From Candidatus Enterovibrio altilux (GTDB taxonomy: Bacteria > Pseudomonadota > Gammaproteobacteria > Enterobacterales > Vibrionaceae), in the NCBI RefSeq assembly GCF_002381345.1, contig NZ_CP020660.1, positions 868,001 through 932,000 of the forward strand: DNA of 64,000 bases, in the 5' to 3' direction. This document shows positions 31,880 through 43,186 of the stretch, piece after piece (within the stretch, counting starts at the first letter, position 1; each line of letters starts with the position of its first letter). A model generated the notes under the pieces. That model saw only the letters and a program-made list of their open reading frames with translations, was not told the DNA's origin and searched no databases. Made by a program: the position numbers and the translations under genes.

Positions 31880-32494
31880 GTGAAACAACTTTTTTTTACC
31901 CTAACAATGATATTAATGCTTTCTACCCCAACTGCAAATGCACAGGATAACTACATCTCCGATGAATTATTCACCTACATGCATTCAGGTCCAGGTACAC
32001 AGTTCCGTATTATCGGCAGTATCAACGCGGGCACAAAAATTACGATTGTAGATAGAGATGCTAATGCGGATTATACACAAGTTATCGATGAACGCGGACG
32101 TAAAGGTTGGGTCAGCAATAAACATGTATCCCGCCAGCCAGGTCTAAAAATACGTATACCTTCGCTTGAAAAAGAACTAGCACAAGTAAAATTAATGCTC
32201 GCAAATGCGAAGGATAATTCAAAAATAAAAACCAAAAGTTTAATTGAATCTCTGGACCAACGTAATGCGCAGCTTAAAAAGCTCGAAATATACACTAATG
32301 ACCTCCACCACAAGCTGATAAATGCACAGAGTGAAATTCGTGCATTACATGCACGTATTGATACGCAGAAGGATAATTTACTCATGAGCTGGTTTACGTA
32401 TGGCGCAATCGTTGCGGGTGGTGGTTTATTGCTCGGTCTAATTCTTTCGCATTTAATTCCACATCATAAAAAACGCAATAATGATTGGACATGA
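31880..32494 (+). CDS. ygiM: SH3-domain envelope protein YgiM
   Basis: Envelope protein of the YgiM/TIGR04211 family, with a signal peptide (MKQLFFTLTMILMLSTPTANA, cleavage after about residue 21), a bacterial SH3 domain (about 25-90, TYMHSGPGTQFRIIGSI and GWVSNKHV), a coiled-coil stretch (about 95-165), and a C-terminal membrane segment (YGAIVAGGGLLLGLILSHLI) with a basic tail. It is thus an inner-membrane protein with a periplasmic SH3 head. Function is not established; SH3b domains usually bind cell-wall peptides. The start is a GTG at 31880 with AAAGGA about 8 bases upstream. 204 residues, normal length. Confidence 0.9.
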   Translation: MKQLFFTLTMILMLSTPTANAQDNYISDELFTYMHSGPGTQFRIIGSINAGTKITIVDRDANADYTQVIDERGRKGWVSNKHVSRQPGLKIRIPSLEKELAQVKLMLANAKDNSKIKTKSLIESLDQRNAQLKKLEIYTNDLHHKLINAQSEIRALHARIDTQKDNLLMSWFTYGAIVAGGGLLLGLILSHLIPHHKKRNNDWT

Positions 32495-32511
32495 GCATTA
32501 CCTAAAACTAA

Positions 32512-32541
32512 AAAAAGTTAATTAACGCAACTTTTTAATTT
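32512..32541 (+). terminator. Terminator-like hairpin after ygiM
   Basis: Stem AAAAAGTT (32512-32519) pairs with AACTTTTT (32529-32536) around a 9-base loop, 17 bp after the ygiM stop. The T-rich arm serves as the T tract. AT-only stems are weak, so the call is moderate. Confidence 0.5.
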
Positions 32542-32644
32542 TAAAACGGTCATGTATTCCATAAATTGATCATTGTCTTGCAAAAATAATACTCACGCTC
32601 AATGGATATACTAATAATTTCGTTATGCATTTCCGTTGATCTGA

Positions 32645-33814
32645 GGCTTTTTTTTTAATTAGAGTTTAGGTAGCAAATCCTAGCATTATGAACTATTCGG
32701 CAATTATTTTAATCATACCTAGCTATGTCAGCTTATTTAACACTTCTATTGTGGCGTAGATTTCGCTAATGTGAGCAATGTGATCCCTTAGGTTTAATGC
32801 ACCTCCAAGTAATTTTGGACTCAAACTATTGCTGTTTCTACTAAAGAACGTTTATGATATATAGCTTTATTTTTTAAATCAGGAAACTCAATTTTCAATC
32901 GACACTCTAAGCAGCTAGGTTAACTTAAATATTCAGGTCTATGAAGAAGCTTAGCTACAAAACAACTAACTGGAAGCAGTATAATCAAGCTTTAATTAAT
33001 CGTGGTTTACTAACCTTCTAAACGGATAAAGAAGCCATTCAGCTATGGCACTAAACTAAACAGAGTCATCATGAAAGACCTCATTTATTTAGCGACTTAG
33101 TCATTAGATGGTGAAATGCATATTTTCAATGCTATTGAGAAGTCCGTAAGGATTCATAATTTTTATTATTAAACTTGCTCCACTGCTGTTGTCATGCTCT
33201 CAATATTCATACATTAGCAAGCGATCCAAAAAGATTAACTTCACATTCAAAATGAAGAATAAAGGAACCATACAGCACTTAGCCGTTAATTCTACAGGCC
33301 TCAAAATCTATGGTGCAGGCGAATGGAAAGTAAAAAAATATAGATCTAATGGAAAATAACTAGTTTGACGTAAGCTACATTTAGCATAAAGATAAATACG
33401 CATAAAGTCATTGCTGCTGAGTTCAGTGCGTTAAATGTGACTGACGGTGAAGTTCTACCTAACTTGCTCAAACAGACTCGCTGAAAAATAAATAAAATAT
33501 CAGCCAATAGGACTTACGACACCATACAATGTTACGAGACCATTCGCATTAAACGAGCGGTTCTAACCAGCATTGAAAAACGAAGTATAGTTACCATACA
33601 CACTTCCTACCAGAGACGGCAATGTTTTGAGTAAAAAAGCCACTCAAAGCGGCATTGAGCCTAAGGCATCACAACGCTTAGATGAGTGAAACCTACCCCA
33701 TGATAGCAGTCTTAAATAAACTTAGAAGGCTAAGTGTGGTTAAAACAACAGTGAGTATCTAATAACTAGCCTTGTTAAGACTTGCTATCTGAACTCAAAT
33801 TAGAGAATAGAACC
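32645..33814 (+). mobile_element. Long-inverted-repeat IS derivative
   Basis: Inverted 3-prime arm from 32645 (ggcttttttttt), fixed junction near 32862, plus copy from 32863 (agctttattttt) to right tip ending about 33814 (attagagaatagaacc). The tip lies only 14 bp before the can start codon. Confidence 0.82.
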
Positions 33815-33828
33815 TATTGGAGGGAGTA

Positions 33829-34479
33829 ATGACACAGATAAAACAGCTTTTTGTAAATAACCTAAAATGGTCAAAGACTATAAAAAAAAATAATTCAGCC
33901 TATTTCTCTGAACTCGCCAAAGCTCAGCATCCTGAATATCTTTGGATTGGCTGCTCAGACAGTCGGGTTCCAGCAGAGCGTTTAACTGGGCTTAATTCGG
34001 GAGAACTTTTTGTTCACCGCAACGTAGCAAATCAAGTTATTCACACTGATTTAAATTGCCTATCAGTCATACAATACGCCGTCGACATACTCAGAGTCAA
34101 GCACATCATAATATGCGGCCACTATCGTTGTGGTGGTGTACATGCTTCTATTGAAAATTTAGAACTTGAGCTCGTCAATAATTGGCTTCTTCACATTCGT
34201 ACTCTTTATCATAAACACAATCGTCATCTCAGTACATTGAGTTTGGAGGAACAAGGCAACTTGCTGTGCGAGATAAATGTGGCTGAACAAGTATATAATT
34301 TAGGAAATTCCATAATTTTACGTGATGCGTGGGGACGAGGACAGGATATTCAAATTCATGGGTGGTTTTACGATATTAATGACGGTATATTAAAAGACTT
34401 AGGCATCACAGCAAACAATTTAGAAATGTTAGAAGCTGGTTATTCATCGGTAATGGCACAAATAATGCTTAGCAACTAA
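33829..34479 (+). CDS. can: Beta-class carbonic anhydrase
   Basis: Zinc enzyme that interconverts CO2 and bicarbonate in the cytosol, supplying bicarbonate for carboxylases. Zinc ligands and dyad are at the E. coli positions: Cys42 and Asp44 in GCSDSRVP, His98 and Cys101 in CGHYRCGG. Length is 216 residues (E. coli 220). I choose the ATG at 33829 because GGAGGGAG lies 5 bases before it; a TTG at 33817 only extends into that site. The IS relic upstream ends at 33814, so the native promoter has been displaced and transcription must start within or beyond the relic. Confidence 0.97.
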   Translation: MTQIKQLFVNNLKWSKTIKKNNSAYFSELAKAQHPEYLWIGCSDSRVPAERLTGLNSGELFVHRNVANQVIHTDLNCLSVIQYAVDILRVKHIIICGHYRCGGVHASIENLELELVNNWLLHIRTLYHKHNRHLSTLSLEEQGNLLCEINVAEQVYNLGNSIILRDAWGRGQDIQIHGWFYDINDGILKDLGITANNLEMLEAGYSSVMAQIMLSN

Positions 34480-34743
34480 CCTTAATATGATTATAAGCGA
34501 AATTAAGATGATAGTAAATAGTATAGTTAGATTGTGTGTTCAATGAATGTGCCAATCTCTTTATCATGCATTTTAGTTGATTTTTAGTATGCTAATATTT
34601 TTTAAGTTTTATTTTTTAATGCAAGTTGTACTTTACTATCGGGATTCAGATTAGGAAACAAGGCTCTTTACTACTGATTTTTGTTACTCCAGACTGAATA
34701 ACTGTGCAAAAATACACCATCCCAGCGCTAGAAAATATAAAAT
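34480..34743. other. Gap between can and the argR pseudogene
   Basis: AT-rich. The only feature is a short plus-oriented IS right tip at about 34630-34665 (cagattaggaaacaagg). No gene and no clear terminator seen. Confidence 0.45.
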
Positions 34744-35235
34744 ATGCGTAATTCAGATAAATAAGATCAATGAGTAAAAACCTTTAAAGCAATTTTAAAA
34801 GAAGGAAAATTTAGTGCTCAGGGTGAAATTATTGATGTATTAAAAGCACAAAGCTTTGAAAACATTAATCAGTCGAAAATTTTACGTATTTTTACTAAAT
34901 TTGGAGCAGTACGTACACGTAATGCAAAAACGAACATAGATTACTGTCTACCTATAGAACTCAATGTACCGATCATCAACAGCTCACTTAAAGAACTAGT
35001 GATAAACATTGATTACAATGAAACTCTTGTTGTCGTTAATACTGGCTCAGATGCAACATAATTAATCGCTCGTCTACTCGATTCTTTAGGAAAAGCTGAA
35101 GGTATTATGGGTATCGTTGCAGGAAATTATACATTTTTCATCACGCCAACGAGCGTAATCACCACTGAAGATCTTTTTCATACTGTAGGCAACCTATTCG
35201 AGACTACACCCGCTAACATGTCATTTACATCCTCC
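34744..35235 (+). pseudogene. argR: Arginine repressor, inactivated by stop codons
   Basis: One frame carries an almost complete ArgR with nonsense codons. It begins MRNSDK, then TAA (34762-34764), D-Q, TGA (34771-34773), then [39 protein letters not shown] (the DNA-binding region, with NINQSKVSRML changed at the recognition helix), TRNAK, NIDY, then TAA at 35059-35061 in the arginine-binding domain, followed by LIARLLDSLGKAEGIMGIVA. There is no frameshift. The end runs into an IS tip at 35236. ArgR would repress arginine synthesis genes. In Vibrio it is divergent from or next to mdh, which is not in this window. The decay is recent enough that alignment is trivial. Confidence 0.9.
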
Positions 35236-36261
35236 AGCTTTATTTCTTAATTCGAGTCACGTTGCAAACTTCAACATGATTCACTATTAAACAATCGCTT
35301 TCGTATTAGATATCCCTAACCATGTCAGCTTATTTCACGGTTTTATCACGACATCAGTTTCTCTAACTTAGCCATTCTAATCCCTTAAGCCCAATATCCC
35401 TCCCAGTAGTTTTTTAACTAAAAAGATTGCCGTCTTTAATAAGGGACGTTTATGACAACTATGCCTCGTTTTACAATGCTTATTTAAACCATATAACTGC
35501 TAGTAGCTAACCGTTCAATTAAGCAACTTATCTTATTCCCAACAAGTTGCTCTTTTTCTTGGTGACATGAGTAAAACCACTCGTTTAATTCAAACGGTTT
35601 CGTAACAGTGTCTGGTATCATAAGCACCACCGTATGATATTTCCTTGCTGATCTGGCGAGTATGTTTACGCAAATGAGGTAGCACTGCACCGTCAGTCAC
35701 ATTTGATGCACTTAACTCAGTAGCAATCATTTCATCTATATGTATATCGACTGCTAAATGTAACATGCGCCATACTCGTCGTTTTCCATCAATACCATGC
35801 TTCTTTACTTGCTGTTTTCCTTCACCGTAGAACTTTGAGTCTGTATAATCAATCTTCGGTACCGTATGGTTCCTTGAGTCTTTATTTGGAACGCGATGTT
35901 AAACGTTTTCGTTCGCTTGTTCATGCATAAATCATGAGGACATAACAACAGCAGTGAACAAATTTGAAAATAGAATTAATGAATTTTTGCAGACCTCTAG
36001 ATAACATTAAAAGTATACATTTAACCATAAAGACCGTCGTAATGGCTAAGTCGCCAAATAAACAAAGTCTTTCATCATTACTCTGCTTAGTTTGATTTCA
36101 TAGCTAGATGACCTTCTGCATCCATCCATAATGTTAGTGAGTCACTATTAATTAAAGTTTGATTATGGTGTTTCCAGTTGGTTATTTGGTAACAAAGCTT
36201 GTTCATAGATCTAAATATCTATCTGTTTAGAGCATAGATTGATAATTTAGGAAACAAAGCC
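35236..36261 (-). mobile_element. Full-length IS903-like relic
   Basis: About 1,026 bp with both tips: agctttatttcttaattcgag at 35236 and aatttaggaaacaaagcc at 36261. Transposase on the minus strand, broken. It follows the argR pseudogene directly. Confidence 0.84.
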
Positions 36262-36356
36262 ATTTGTAAGATCATAAGTTCATAATCAACGAAAGTTGCG
36301 TACGCACTAAAGAGAATTTCGACCTTTTACTATTATAAACACTGCTTTTTTTATCT

Positions 36357-37808
36357 TTACATTGACTCCGTACCACCAACAGTCATTAAGTCCAGCTTCA
36401 ATGTAGGCTGCCCCACACCCACTGCAATACTTTGACCTGCTTTTCCACACACGCCAACACCACGGTCCATTGCTAAATCATTGCCAACCATTGATATTTG
36501 CTGCATGGCTTCCATTCCGCTACCGATCAAGGTTGCGCCTTTAACTGGTCTTGTCACTTTACCATTTTCAATCAAATAGGCTTCACTAGTTGAAAACACA
36601 AACTTTCCGGAGGTAATATCAACCTGACCACCACCTAAATTAGATGCATACAAGCCATATTCAACACTGCCAATAATATCTTTTGGGGTACTCTGACCAG
36701 ACAACATATATGTATTAGTCATACGAGGCATAGGTAAATGCGCATAAGATTCACGGCGACCATTCCCAGTTGGTGCAACACCCATTAAATATGCATTGTG
36801 CTTATCTTGCATGTAACTTTTCAAAATACCGTTTTTAATCAATGTATTGTATTGACCTGGCACACCTTCATCATCTATGTTTAATGAACCACGACGGCCC
36901 TGCAGCGTACCATCATCCACAATAGTACAAAGCGGCGATGTCACTTGCTGGCCTATTTGACCAGAGAAGACTGAAGACTTTTTACGATTATAGTCACCTT
37001 CTAAGCCGTGACCGACCGCCTCGTGAAGCAATACACCCGGCCAGCCTGCTCCCAGTACCACAGGCATTGAGCCTGCTGGCGCACCTTTCGCATTAAGATT
37101 CACCAACGCCTGACGAACTGCTTCATCAGCATAGTTTAGTGCAATCATCTTACTATTTTCTTCAATCAAAAAATACTGATAATCAAAACGGCCACCACCA
37201 CCGGAAGAACCACGTTCACGACTGCCATCTTTCTCCACCAAAACACTAATAGATAACCGTACCAATGGACGTATATCTGCTGCATAAGTGCCGTCTGTTG
37301 CGGCAATAAGCACTTGTTCATACACCCCACTGATGCTGATAGACACTTCTTGGATTAATGGTTCTTTAGCCCTAATATAAGCATCGACTTCCTGAAGCAA
37401 TGCCATTTTATCTTCTCTGTTCATACTTTGAAGCGGGTCAATGGCATGATAAATAGTTGGATATTGACGCGTTATAAACGCAGGCACTTTAAGTATTCCA
37501 CCCTTGTCTGCGATACTACTTGCTGCTGTGGTACTCTGCATTAACGCATCAGCATTAATTTGGTTTGAATAAGCAAAACCTGTTTTCTCACCACTGATAG
37601 CACGCACACCAACACCACTGTCAATATTAAACGAGCTATCTTTAATTATGCTGTCTTCAAGCACAAGCGATTCATGCCAGCATGACTGGAAGTAAACATC
37701 CCCGTAATCGATATTTCTTGTTGTTAGATGTTCTAGTGTTTCACCAAGTTGACTCTTACTAACACCCGACAGGTGCAGCATCATTTCTTCGACATGTTCC
37801 AGACTCAT
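36357..37808 (-). CDS. tldD: Metalloprotease TldD
   Basis: Subunit of the heterodimeric TldD/TldE (PmbA) cytosolic metalloprotease, which trims peptides and is needed for microcin and CcdA processing. The zinc site [11 protein letters not shown] is intact near residue 265. The N-terminal region ([20 protein letters not shown]) and the glycine-rich C-terminal [20 protein letters not shown] match the family. Length is 483 residues, as usual. The partner gene pmbA is not in this window. The ATG at 37808 has AAAGAG upstream. Intact in a stretch where all surroundings are IS relics. Confidence 0.96.
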   Translation of the reverse strand: MSLEHVEEMMLHLSGVSKSQLGETLEHLTTRNIDYGDVYFQSCWHESLVLEDSIIKDSSFNIDSGVGVRAISGEKTGFAYSNQINADALMQSTTAASSIADKGGILKVPAFITRQYPTIYHAIDPLQSMNREDKMALLQEVDAYIRAKEPLIQEVSISISGVYEQVLIAATDGTYAADIRPLVRLSISVLVEKDGSRERGSSGGGGRFDYQYFLIEENSKMIALNYADEAVRQALVNLNAKGAPAGSMPVVLGAGWPGVLLHEAVGHGLEGDYNRKKSSVFSGQIGQQVTSPLCTIVDDGTLQGRRGSLNIDDEGVPGQYNTLIKNGILKSYMQDKHNAYLMGVAPTGNGRRESYAHLPMPRMTNTYMLSGQSTPKDIIGSVEYGLYASNLGGGQVDITSGKFVFSTSEAYLIENGKVTRPVKGATLIGSGMEAMQQISMVGNDLAMDRGVGVCGKAGQSIAVGVGQPTLKLDLMTVGGTESM

Positions 37809-38175
37809 GTGTTGGCTGCTCTTTAACTCTGAAAATCATAGACATCCCGAGCATTCAGCTCACTGCAGCGGGATCAATAATAAAATAAGATTGCGCTATT
37901 TCGGCATGCATTGCAACTAAACGTACTGTGATACCAATATTTTGGTTCCAATTTAACGATGGCTGGTAAGGTATATATCAGACATGCATTACCAATTTAT
38001 TTTCATAGTCCACTCGACTCTTGCCTCCTATGGAGCAATAATCATCGAATATCTATAGGTTCCACATTCATCTTAGTTGTTGCCACATTACACTGCGATA
38101 AGCACTCAGTTTCAACAGCTTGAATTTAAAGTACAACGTCCTTATGTATTTTACTCATCACTTTGATTAAAGTTA
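37809..38175. other. Gap upstream of tldD without recognisable gene
   Basis: About 370 bp. The minus strand has a short open stretch ending PAAVS before a stop near tldD, possibly the tail of a lost upstream gene, but I cannot name it. Otherwise nothing. Confidence 0.35.
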
Positions 38176-39175
38176 AGCTTTGTTCTCTAACTTAGGGAAC
38201 AAAATTAATTTCAGCATGATTCACTATTAGGCACTTACTTTTATTTTAAGCAGCCTAATCCTGTCAGCTTTTGTAATACTTTTATCACATAGTGTAGGTT
38301 TCACCAATCTTGGCATTATAATTCTTTAGAATCATGTCCCTCCAAATAATTTTTTAGCGCAGAACATTACTTTTTCTGTTAAGATGTTTATGATCACTAT
38401 ACTTCGTTTCCAATGCATATTAGAACCATATAAATTTAAGCAACTGGCCACTTCAGCGCTTGAATAACCGCGTCTCCAAACCGCTACCCTTCTCTTGGTG
38501 AAATGAGTGAAATCCTTCGTTTTAGACGATTAATTTAGTAATATACTTTTATACTATAAGCACCATCACCTGATATTGCATGGAGTCTTAAGATGGCCTG
38601 TTTGAACAAGTTAGATAGCACTTAACTGTCAGGCACATTAAAGATACTTAACTCCACAGCAATGATTTCATGCGTCTTTGTATCTACAGCTAAATGTAAC
38701 TTGTACCAAACTCGCCGTTTACCGTCAGTTTCATACTTTTTTACTTACTATTGGCCTGCGCTGTAGAATCCATAATCAAGTACCGGATTATTTTTTAGTT
38801 CTCAGCTTAAACGCGACATTAACCATCTTGACTCGCTTGCTAATGCATAAATAATGAGAACATGATAATAGCAGTTGCACAAGTTTAAAAGCAGAATTAA
38901 TGAACCCTTATAAACCTCTCAATGGCATTAAAAATATGTGTTTAACCATGAGAACCATCGTAATGGCTAAGTCGCTAGATAAACGAGATCTCCCATGATT
39001 ACTTTGCTTAGTTTAATTTCATGGCTAAATGACTTCTTCACCAATCCATAATATATTAATGAACCATGATTGATTACAGTTTGCTTATGCTGCTTCAAGT
39101 TAATTGTTTTGTAGCAAAGCTTATCAATAGACTTGAATATTTAAGTCAACTTAATTATTTAGAGCGTAGATTTAG
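38176..39175 (-). mobile_element. IS903-like relic
   Basis: Minus-strand copy from a rearranged tip (aagctttgttctctaa) at 38176 to about 39175, where the last ~30 bp of the 5-prime tip are missing. Transposase broken. Confidence 0.78.
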
Positions 39176-39335
39176 GATCTTATCACTATAAATACATCGC
39201 ACTCAGATAAATAAACTACCGTAGTTTAAAGAATGAAAATGAATAACGAGCCACTGTTAATCGTGAACGCTATCACTTAAAATGTTATTCATTACTTATG
39301 TTCAATTGATTTGTGCATGAAACGAGCGAGAAAAA

Positions 39336-40187
39336 ATGAAATATATCGGAGCGCATGTTTCTGCGGCTGGTGGTGTTGATAAAACACCTGTGAACGCAGC
39401 CGTAATTGGAGCTAATGCATTTGCATTATTTACTAAAAATCAGCGTCAATGGCAAGCCAAACCACTAAAAACCAACACAGTTTTAGCGTTTAAAGCAAAT
39501 TGCAAAGCCCTTGGTTTTGTATCTGAAGCAATTTTGCCACATGATTCCTATCTAATTAATCTGGCCACCCCGGAAGCAGATAAATTGAAAAAATCTCGTA
39601 ATGCATTCATTGACGAGATGCAACGCTGTGAACAATTAGGTTTACCACTGTTAAATTTCCATCCAGGTAGTCACTTGAAAAAAATAAGTGTAGCAGATGG
39701 CTTATCATTGATTTCAGAGTCAATTAATATAGCACATAAGGCTGTGCCTAACGTGGTAACCGTGATCGAGAACACAGCGGGTCAAGGCACTAATTTAGGT
39801 TGGTCATTTGAACAAATCTCCATGATTATTTCTCATGTTGACGACAAACAACGTGTTGGTGTCTGTATTGATACCTGTCATGCGTTTGCCGCAGGGTATG
39901 ATTTACGCACGCATTCTGCCGCAGAAGCTACCTTTAATGCGTTTGGTGATATCATTGGTTTTAAATTTCTTCGAGGCATGCATTTGAACGACGCAAAAAC
40001 AGTACTTGGTAGCCGTGTTGACCGCCATCAGGCATTAGGTGAAGGCGAAATTGGATTGGCATGTTTTGAAGTGTTAATGCAGGATGAACGTTTTAATGGG
40101 ATACCACTTATTTTGGAAACTACAAAGCCAGAACAATGGATGGATGAAATTCGACTCCTACGTCAGTTTGAAACTATGCCAATGTGA
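39336..40187 (+). CDS. nfo: Endonuclease IV
   Basis: AP endonuclease with a TIM-barrel fold and three zinc ions; cuts 5-prime to abasic sites in base-excision repair. Start [13 protein letters not shown] is the family signature. Metal ligands visible in order: [35 protein letters not shown] and ILETTKP. Length is 283 residues (E. coli 285). GCGAG sits about 8 bases before the ATG. ung follows on the same strand after 71 bp, so two consecutive steps of uracil repair (uracil removal, then abasic-site cleavage) are probably co-transcribed. Confidence 0.97.
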   Translation: MKYIGAHVSAAGGVDKTPVNAAVIGANAFALFTKNQRQWQAKPLKTNTVLAFKANCKALGFVSEAILPHDSYLINLATPEADKLKKSRNAFIDEMQRCEQLGLPLLNFHPGSHLKKISVADGLSLISESINIAHKAVPNVVTVIENTAGQGTNLGWSFEQISMIISHVDDKQRVGVCIDTCHAFAAGYDLRTHSAAEATFNAFGDIIGFKFLRGMHLNDAKTVLGSRVDRHQALGEGEIGLACFEVLMQDERFNGIPLILETTKPEQWMDEIRLLRQFETMPM

Positions 40188-40258
40188 TTCTTGATTAGTA
40201 CAAAGTCATGTCATCCTGTGACATGGTTCATGCGAAAAGAAGAAAAGGTGACAAATAG

Positions 40259-40945
40259 ATGATACAAGTAATGACTTGGCATGACGTTATTGCTCAAGAA
40301 GAAAAGCAGCATTACTTTCAACAGATCATGACTTATGTGGCCAATGCACGTAAGCAAGGTACGGTAGTTTATCCACCTGAGTGCGACGTATTTAACGCAT
40401 TTCATTTTACTAAGTTGAGTGCTCTGAAAGTGGTCATTTTAGGACAAGACCCTTATCACGTTTCTGGTCAAGCACATGGTCTATGTTTTTCCGTTCTGCC
40501 TGGTGTTAAAATCCCTCCATCTTTGATGAATATCTACAAAGAATTAACACAGGATATCGATGGCTTTACAATTCCTAGTCATGGTTATCTAAAACACTGG
40601 ACAGACCAAGGTATATTATTACTCAATACGGTATTAACCGTTGAGCAAGGCAACGCACACTCTCATGCACATCTAGGTTGGGAGATATTTACAGACCACA
40701 TGATTGAAACAGTAAATGCATACACCAACGGGGTAGTGTTCTTACTATGGGGAGCGCATGCCCGTCAAAAAAGCCGCATGATTAATTATCAGCGTCATCA
40801 TATCCTTGAAGCGTCGCACCCATCACCTCTTTCTGCGCATAGAGGTTTTTTTGGTTGCGGTCATTTCTCGCAAACCAATCAACTCCTATCAGAGATGAAT
40901 AAAACGCCGATCGATTGGCAGTTAGTGCCAGTTATCAAAGACTAG
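40259..40945 (+). CDS. ung: Uracil-DNA glycosylase
   Basis: Removes uracil from DNA. Catalytic Asp64 lies in ILGQDPYH, the second catalytic histidine in the leucine loop [26 protein letters not shown] is the minor-groove reading loop and LLLNTVLTV the conserved core. Length is 228 residues, as in E. coli. The ribosome-binding sequence AAGGTG lies 9 bases before the ATG at 40259. A hairpin terminator follows about 45 bp after the stop. Confidence 0.98.
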   Translation: MIQVMTWHDVIAQEEKQHYFQQIMTYVANARKQGTVVYPPECDVFNAFHFTKLSALKVVILGQDPYHVSGQAHGLCFSVLPGVKIPPSLMNIYKELTQDIDGFTIPSHGYLKHWTDQGILLLNTVLTVEQGNAHSHAHLGWEIFTDHMIETVNAYTNGVVFLLWGAHARQKSRMINYQRHHILEASHPSPLSAHRGFFGCGHFSQTNQLLSEMNKTPIDWQLVPVIKD

Positions 40946-40991
40946 GCGGTATTTTTACTATTAATTGAGTAATGTAACCACCATGCAAAAC

Positions 40992-41024
40992 CAGCAATGG
41001 GTAAAATAGGTTGCTGATTTTTTT
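40992..41024 (+). terminator. Rho-independent terminator of nfo-ung
   Basis: CAGCAA (40992-40997) pairs with TTGCTG (41011-41016), with further partial pairing in the loop, followed by atttttttt. Correct orientation and distance for the end of the nfo-ung transcript. Confidence 0.75.
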
Positions 41025-41102
41025 AACTGCTATTTAATAAATAGTGCCGCATAATTTTTTCATTTTGTATCATGCGTGTGCTACAAAAGGTCGTGTAAAC
41101 GC

Positions 41103-41135
41103 TGCTTGATTTCCTAACTTAAGAAACTAAAGCTA
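41103..41135. mobile_element. Tip-to-tip IS remnant
   Basis: About 33 bp in which the two IS ends meet: gcttgatttcctaac is followed directly by ttaagaaactaaagc. Almost the whole element has been deleted. It lies where most of mpl is missing. Confidence 0.5.
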
Positions 41136-41312
41136 GTTAATAAAAGAAGTTTTCGATGCGTATAAAGAGCCTGTTCAGTACTTTAATTAACATAGATGCA
41201 TTAATCATGGGTATTGTTCACAATACTAGTACGGGGGTATTATGCGAGTCATGTGTAAGAAGAATTTTAGCAATATTTACGTTAAGCTACACAATGCATT
41301 AAACAATCGTAC
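41136..41312 (+). pseudogene. mpl: Probable C-terminal remnant of UDP-MurNAc-tripeptide ligase
   Basis: Short decayed frame directly upstream of ubiX. Segment 1 reads SLFSTLINIDALIMGIVHNT; after a frameshift near 41240, [20 protein letters not shown] resembles the Mpl C-terminus (VMSNGGFGGIHQKLL.AL). Mpl recycles peptidoglycan tripeptide and often lies upstream of ubiX in Vibrio, which supports the call. The similarity is limited to about 20 positions. Most of the gene has gone, at the site of a tip-to-tip IS remnant. Confidence 0.45.
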
Positions 41313-41323
41313 TTTGGAGCATA

Positions 41324-41956
41324 ATGACTAGTAACGTAAAAAATAATAGACGTATAACGTTAGCTTGGAGCGGCGCGTCTGGCGCACCTTATGGTGTTCG
41401 TTTGTTGAAATATTTGTTGGCAGCAGAGTATGAAGTATTTCTTCTTATCTCTTCTGCTGCGCGCATGGTGCTTGCGACTGAGCATGCCTTAACACTGTCC
41501 TCGGACTCCGATACAGCCAAAGAGACACTAACAAAACATCTGAATGTGTCAACTAAGCAACTCATTGTATGTGGAAAAGAAGATTGGTTGTCGCCCGTCG
41601 CATCCGGTTCGGCGGCTCCAAGGAGAATGGTAGTGTGCCCTTGTTCTACGGGATCGCTTGCGGCAATTGCAAATGGAATATCGGATAACCTCGCTGAACG
41701 TGCGGCTGATGTGGTGTTAAAGGAACGTGGTCAACTGTTGTTGGTAGTACGTGAAACGCCATTTTCGACGTTACATTTAGAAAATATGCTGAAGCTATCA
41801 ACTATGGGAGTCACTATTATGCCAGCTGCACCGGGTTTTTATTATCAGCCACAAACGATTGATGATCTAGTGAATTTCATGGTCGCACGTATTTTAGATC
41901 ATCTTGGTATTGAACAAAAATTGGTACCACGCTGGGGATATGATCAACGTAAGTGA
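41324..41956 (+). CDS. ubiX: Flavin prenyltransferase UbiX
   Basis: Makes prenylated FMN, the cofactor of the UbiD decarboxylase in ubiquinone synthesis. The N-terminal flavin loop is [16 protein letters not shown], the central region [24 protein letters not shown] contains the phosphate-binding residues, and the prenyl-site region is [18 protein letters not shown]. Length is 210 residues, normal for the family. A GGAGC ribosome-binding sequence lies 5 bases before the ATG. UbiD is not in this window. Aerobic quinone synthesis seems to be retained. Confidence 0.96.
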   Translation: MTSNVKNNRRITLAWSGASGAPYGVRLLKYLLAAEYEVFLLISSAARMVLATEHALTLSSDSDTAKETLTKHLNVSTKQLIVCGKEDWLSPVASGSAAPRRMVVCPCSTGSLAAIANGISDNLAERAADVVLKERGQLLLVVRETPFSTLHLENMLKLSTMGVTIMPAAPGFYYQPQTIDDLVNFMVARILDHLGIEQKLVPRWGYDQRK

Positions 41957-42081
41957 TTAATAAATTTTACATATTTATAAATCACATACTTTTAACATAG
42001 CCCATTTTGAGTCAGATATACTATGAGGTCATACATTTAATATATTTGGCGTAGTGTACCGTTTTTTAAGGAGTGATTATT

Positions 42082-42115
42082 GTGACTACCGTTAATATCG
42101 AATACCATTTTTATC
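42082..42115 (+). pseudogene. 5-prime stub of a gene cut by an IS
   Basis: A good ribosome-binding sequence (AAGGAG, about 42068-42073) precedes GTG 42082, which opens MTTVNIEYHFYL and then runs into an IS tip at 42116. This looks like a gene start truncated by insertion. Too short to identify. Confidence 0.4.
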
Positions 42116-43186
42116 TGCTTTGTTTCCTAACTCGAGCTCAGACAGCTCATCCCAACATGATTAATGATTAAATAATCGCTTTCATATTAAGCATACTTAG
42201 TCCTGTCAGCTTATTTAATGAGTGTATCATGGCGTGGTTTCGCTAATCTAAGTTGTGTCATCTCCTAGACTCAATGTCCCTCCCAATAGTTTTTTGACTC
42301 GAACTATTACTGTCTCTGCTAAGAAACGTTTATAGTAACCTTCTTTAATTCCTAAATAAGAAAACTAAATTTTCAATCAATATTCTAAATAGTTAGGCTC
42401 ACTTCAATATTCAGGTCTATGAACAAGCTTAGTTACAAAACAACTAACTGAAAGCAGTATAATCAATCTTTAATCAATAGTATCTCACTAAAATTTTAAA
42501 TTGATGAAGAAGCTATTCAGTTATGAAATCAAACTAAGCAGGATAATCATGGTAGACCTCGTTTATTGAGCGACTTAACCATTACGACGGTCCTCATGGT
42601 TAAATGCTTATTTTCAACACCACTGAGAGGTCTACAAGGATTCCTTAATTCTGTTTTCAAACTTGCGCAACTACCATTGTCACGCCATCGCTATTCAAGC
42701 ATTAGCAAGCGAGCCAAAGCAGCTAACATTACGTTCAAGGCGCAGAATAAAGAAAATATCCTTCACATAGTCATTGATCCTACGGGGTTTAAGGTCCACG
42801 GTAAAGGAGAATGAAAAGTTAAAAAGCATCGTGCTGATGAGAAATGACCTATCTGACACAAGTTACATTTAGCAGCAAATATAAATATTCATGAAATCAT
42901 TGCTGCTAAGTTAAGTGCATCAAATGTGACTAACGGTGAAGTGCTACCTAACTCACTCAAACAGATCCGCTGAAAAATCAATGAAATATCAGCCTAGGGT
43001 GCTTGCGACACCAGACAATGTTACTAAATAGTTAAAATTAAAACAAAATATGATTACTTTTAACGTCTCCTATCAAAGATTATAATGCTCAAATTGGTGA
43101 AACATACGTCATGATACATGCGTTAAATAAGCCAACAGTTCATTCAACTGAAATTTATTACTTGAACTCGAATTAAGAAAAAAGCC
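42116..43186 (+). mobile_element. Long-inverted-repeat IS derivative, shortened
   Basis: Inverted 3-prime arm from 42116 (tgctttgtttcctaactcgag), fixed junction after tagtaacc, plus copy from 42341 to right tip aattaagaaaaaagcc at 43186. A deletion near 43040 removes part of the 3-prime region. Transposase fragment at 42566-42814 (82 codons). Confidence 0.82.

Noticed and set aside
37809-37980. Minus-strand open stretch upstream of tldD as the end of a nitrilase or yhdP gene
   Set aside because: I could not match it to either family in any frame.
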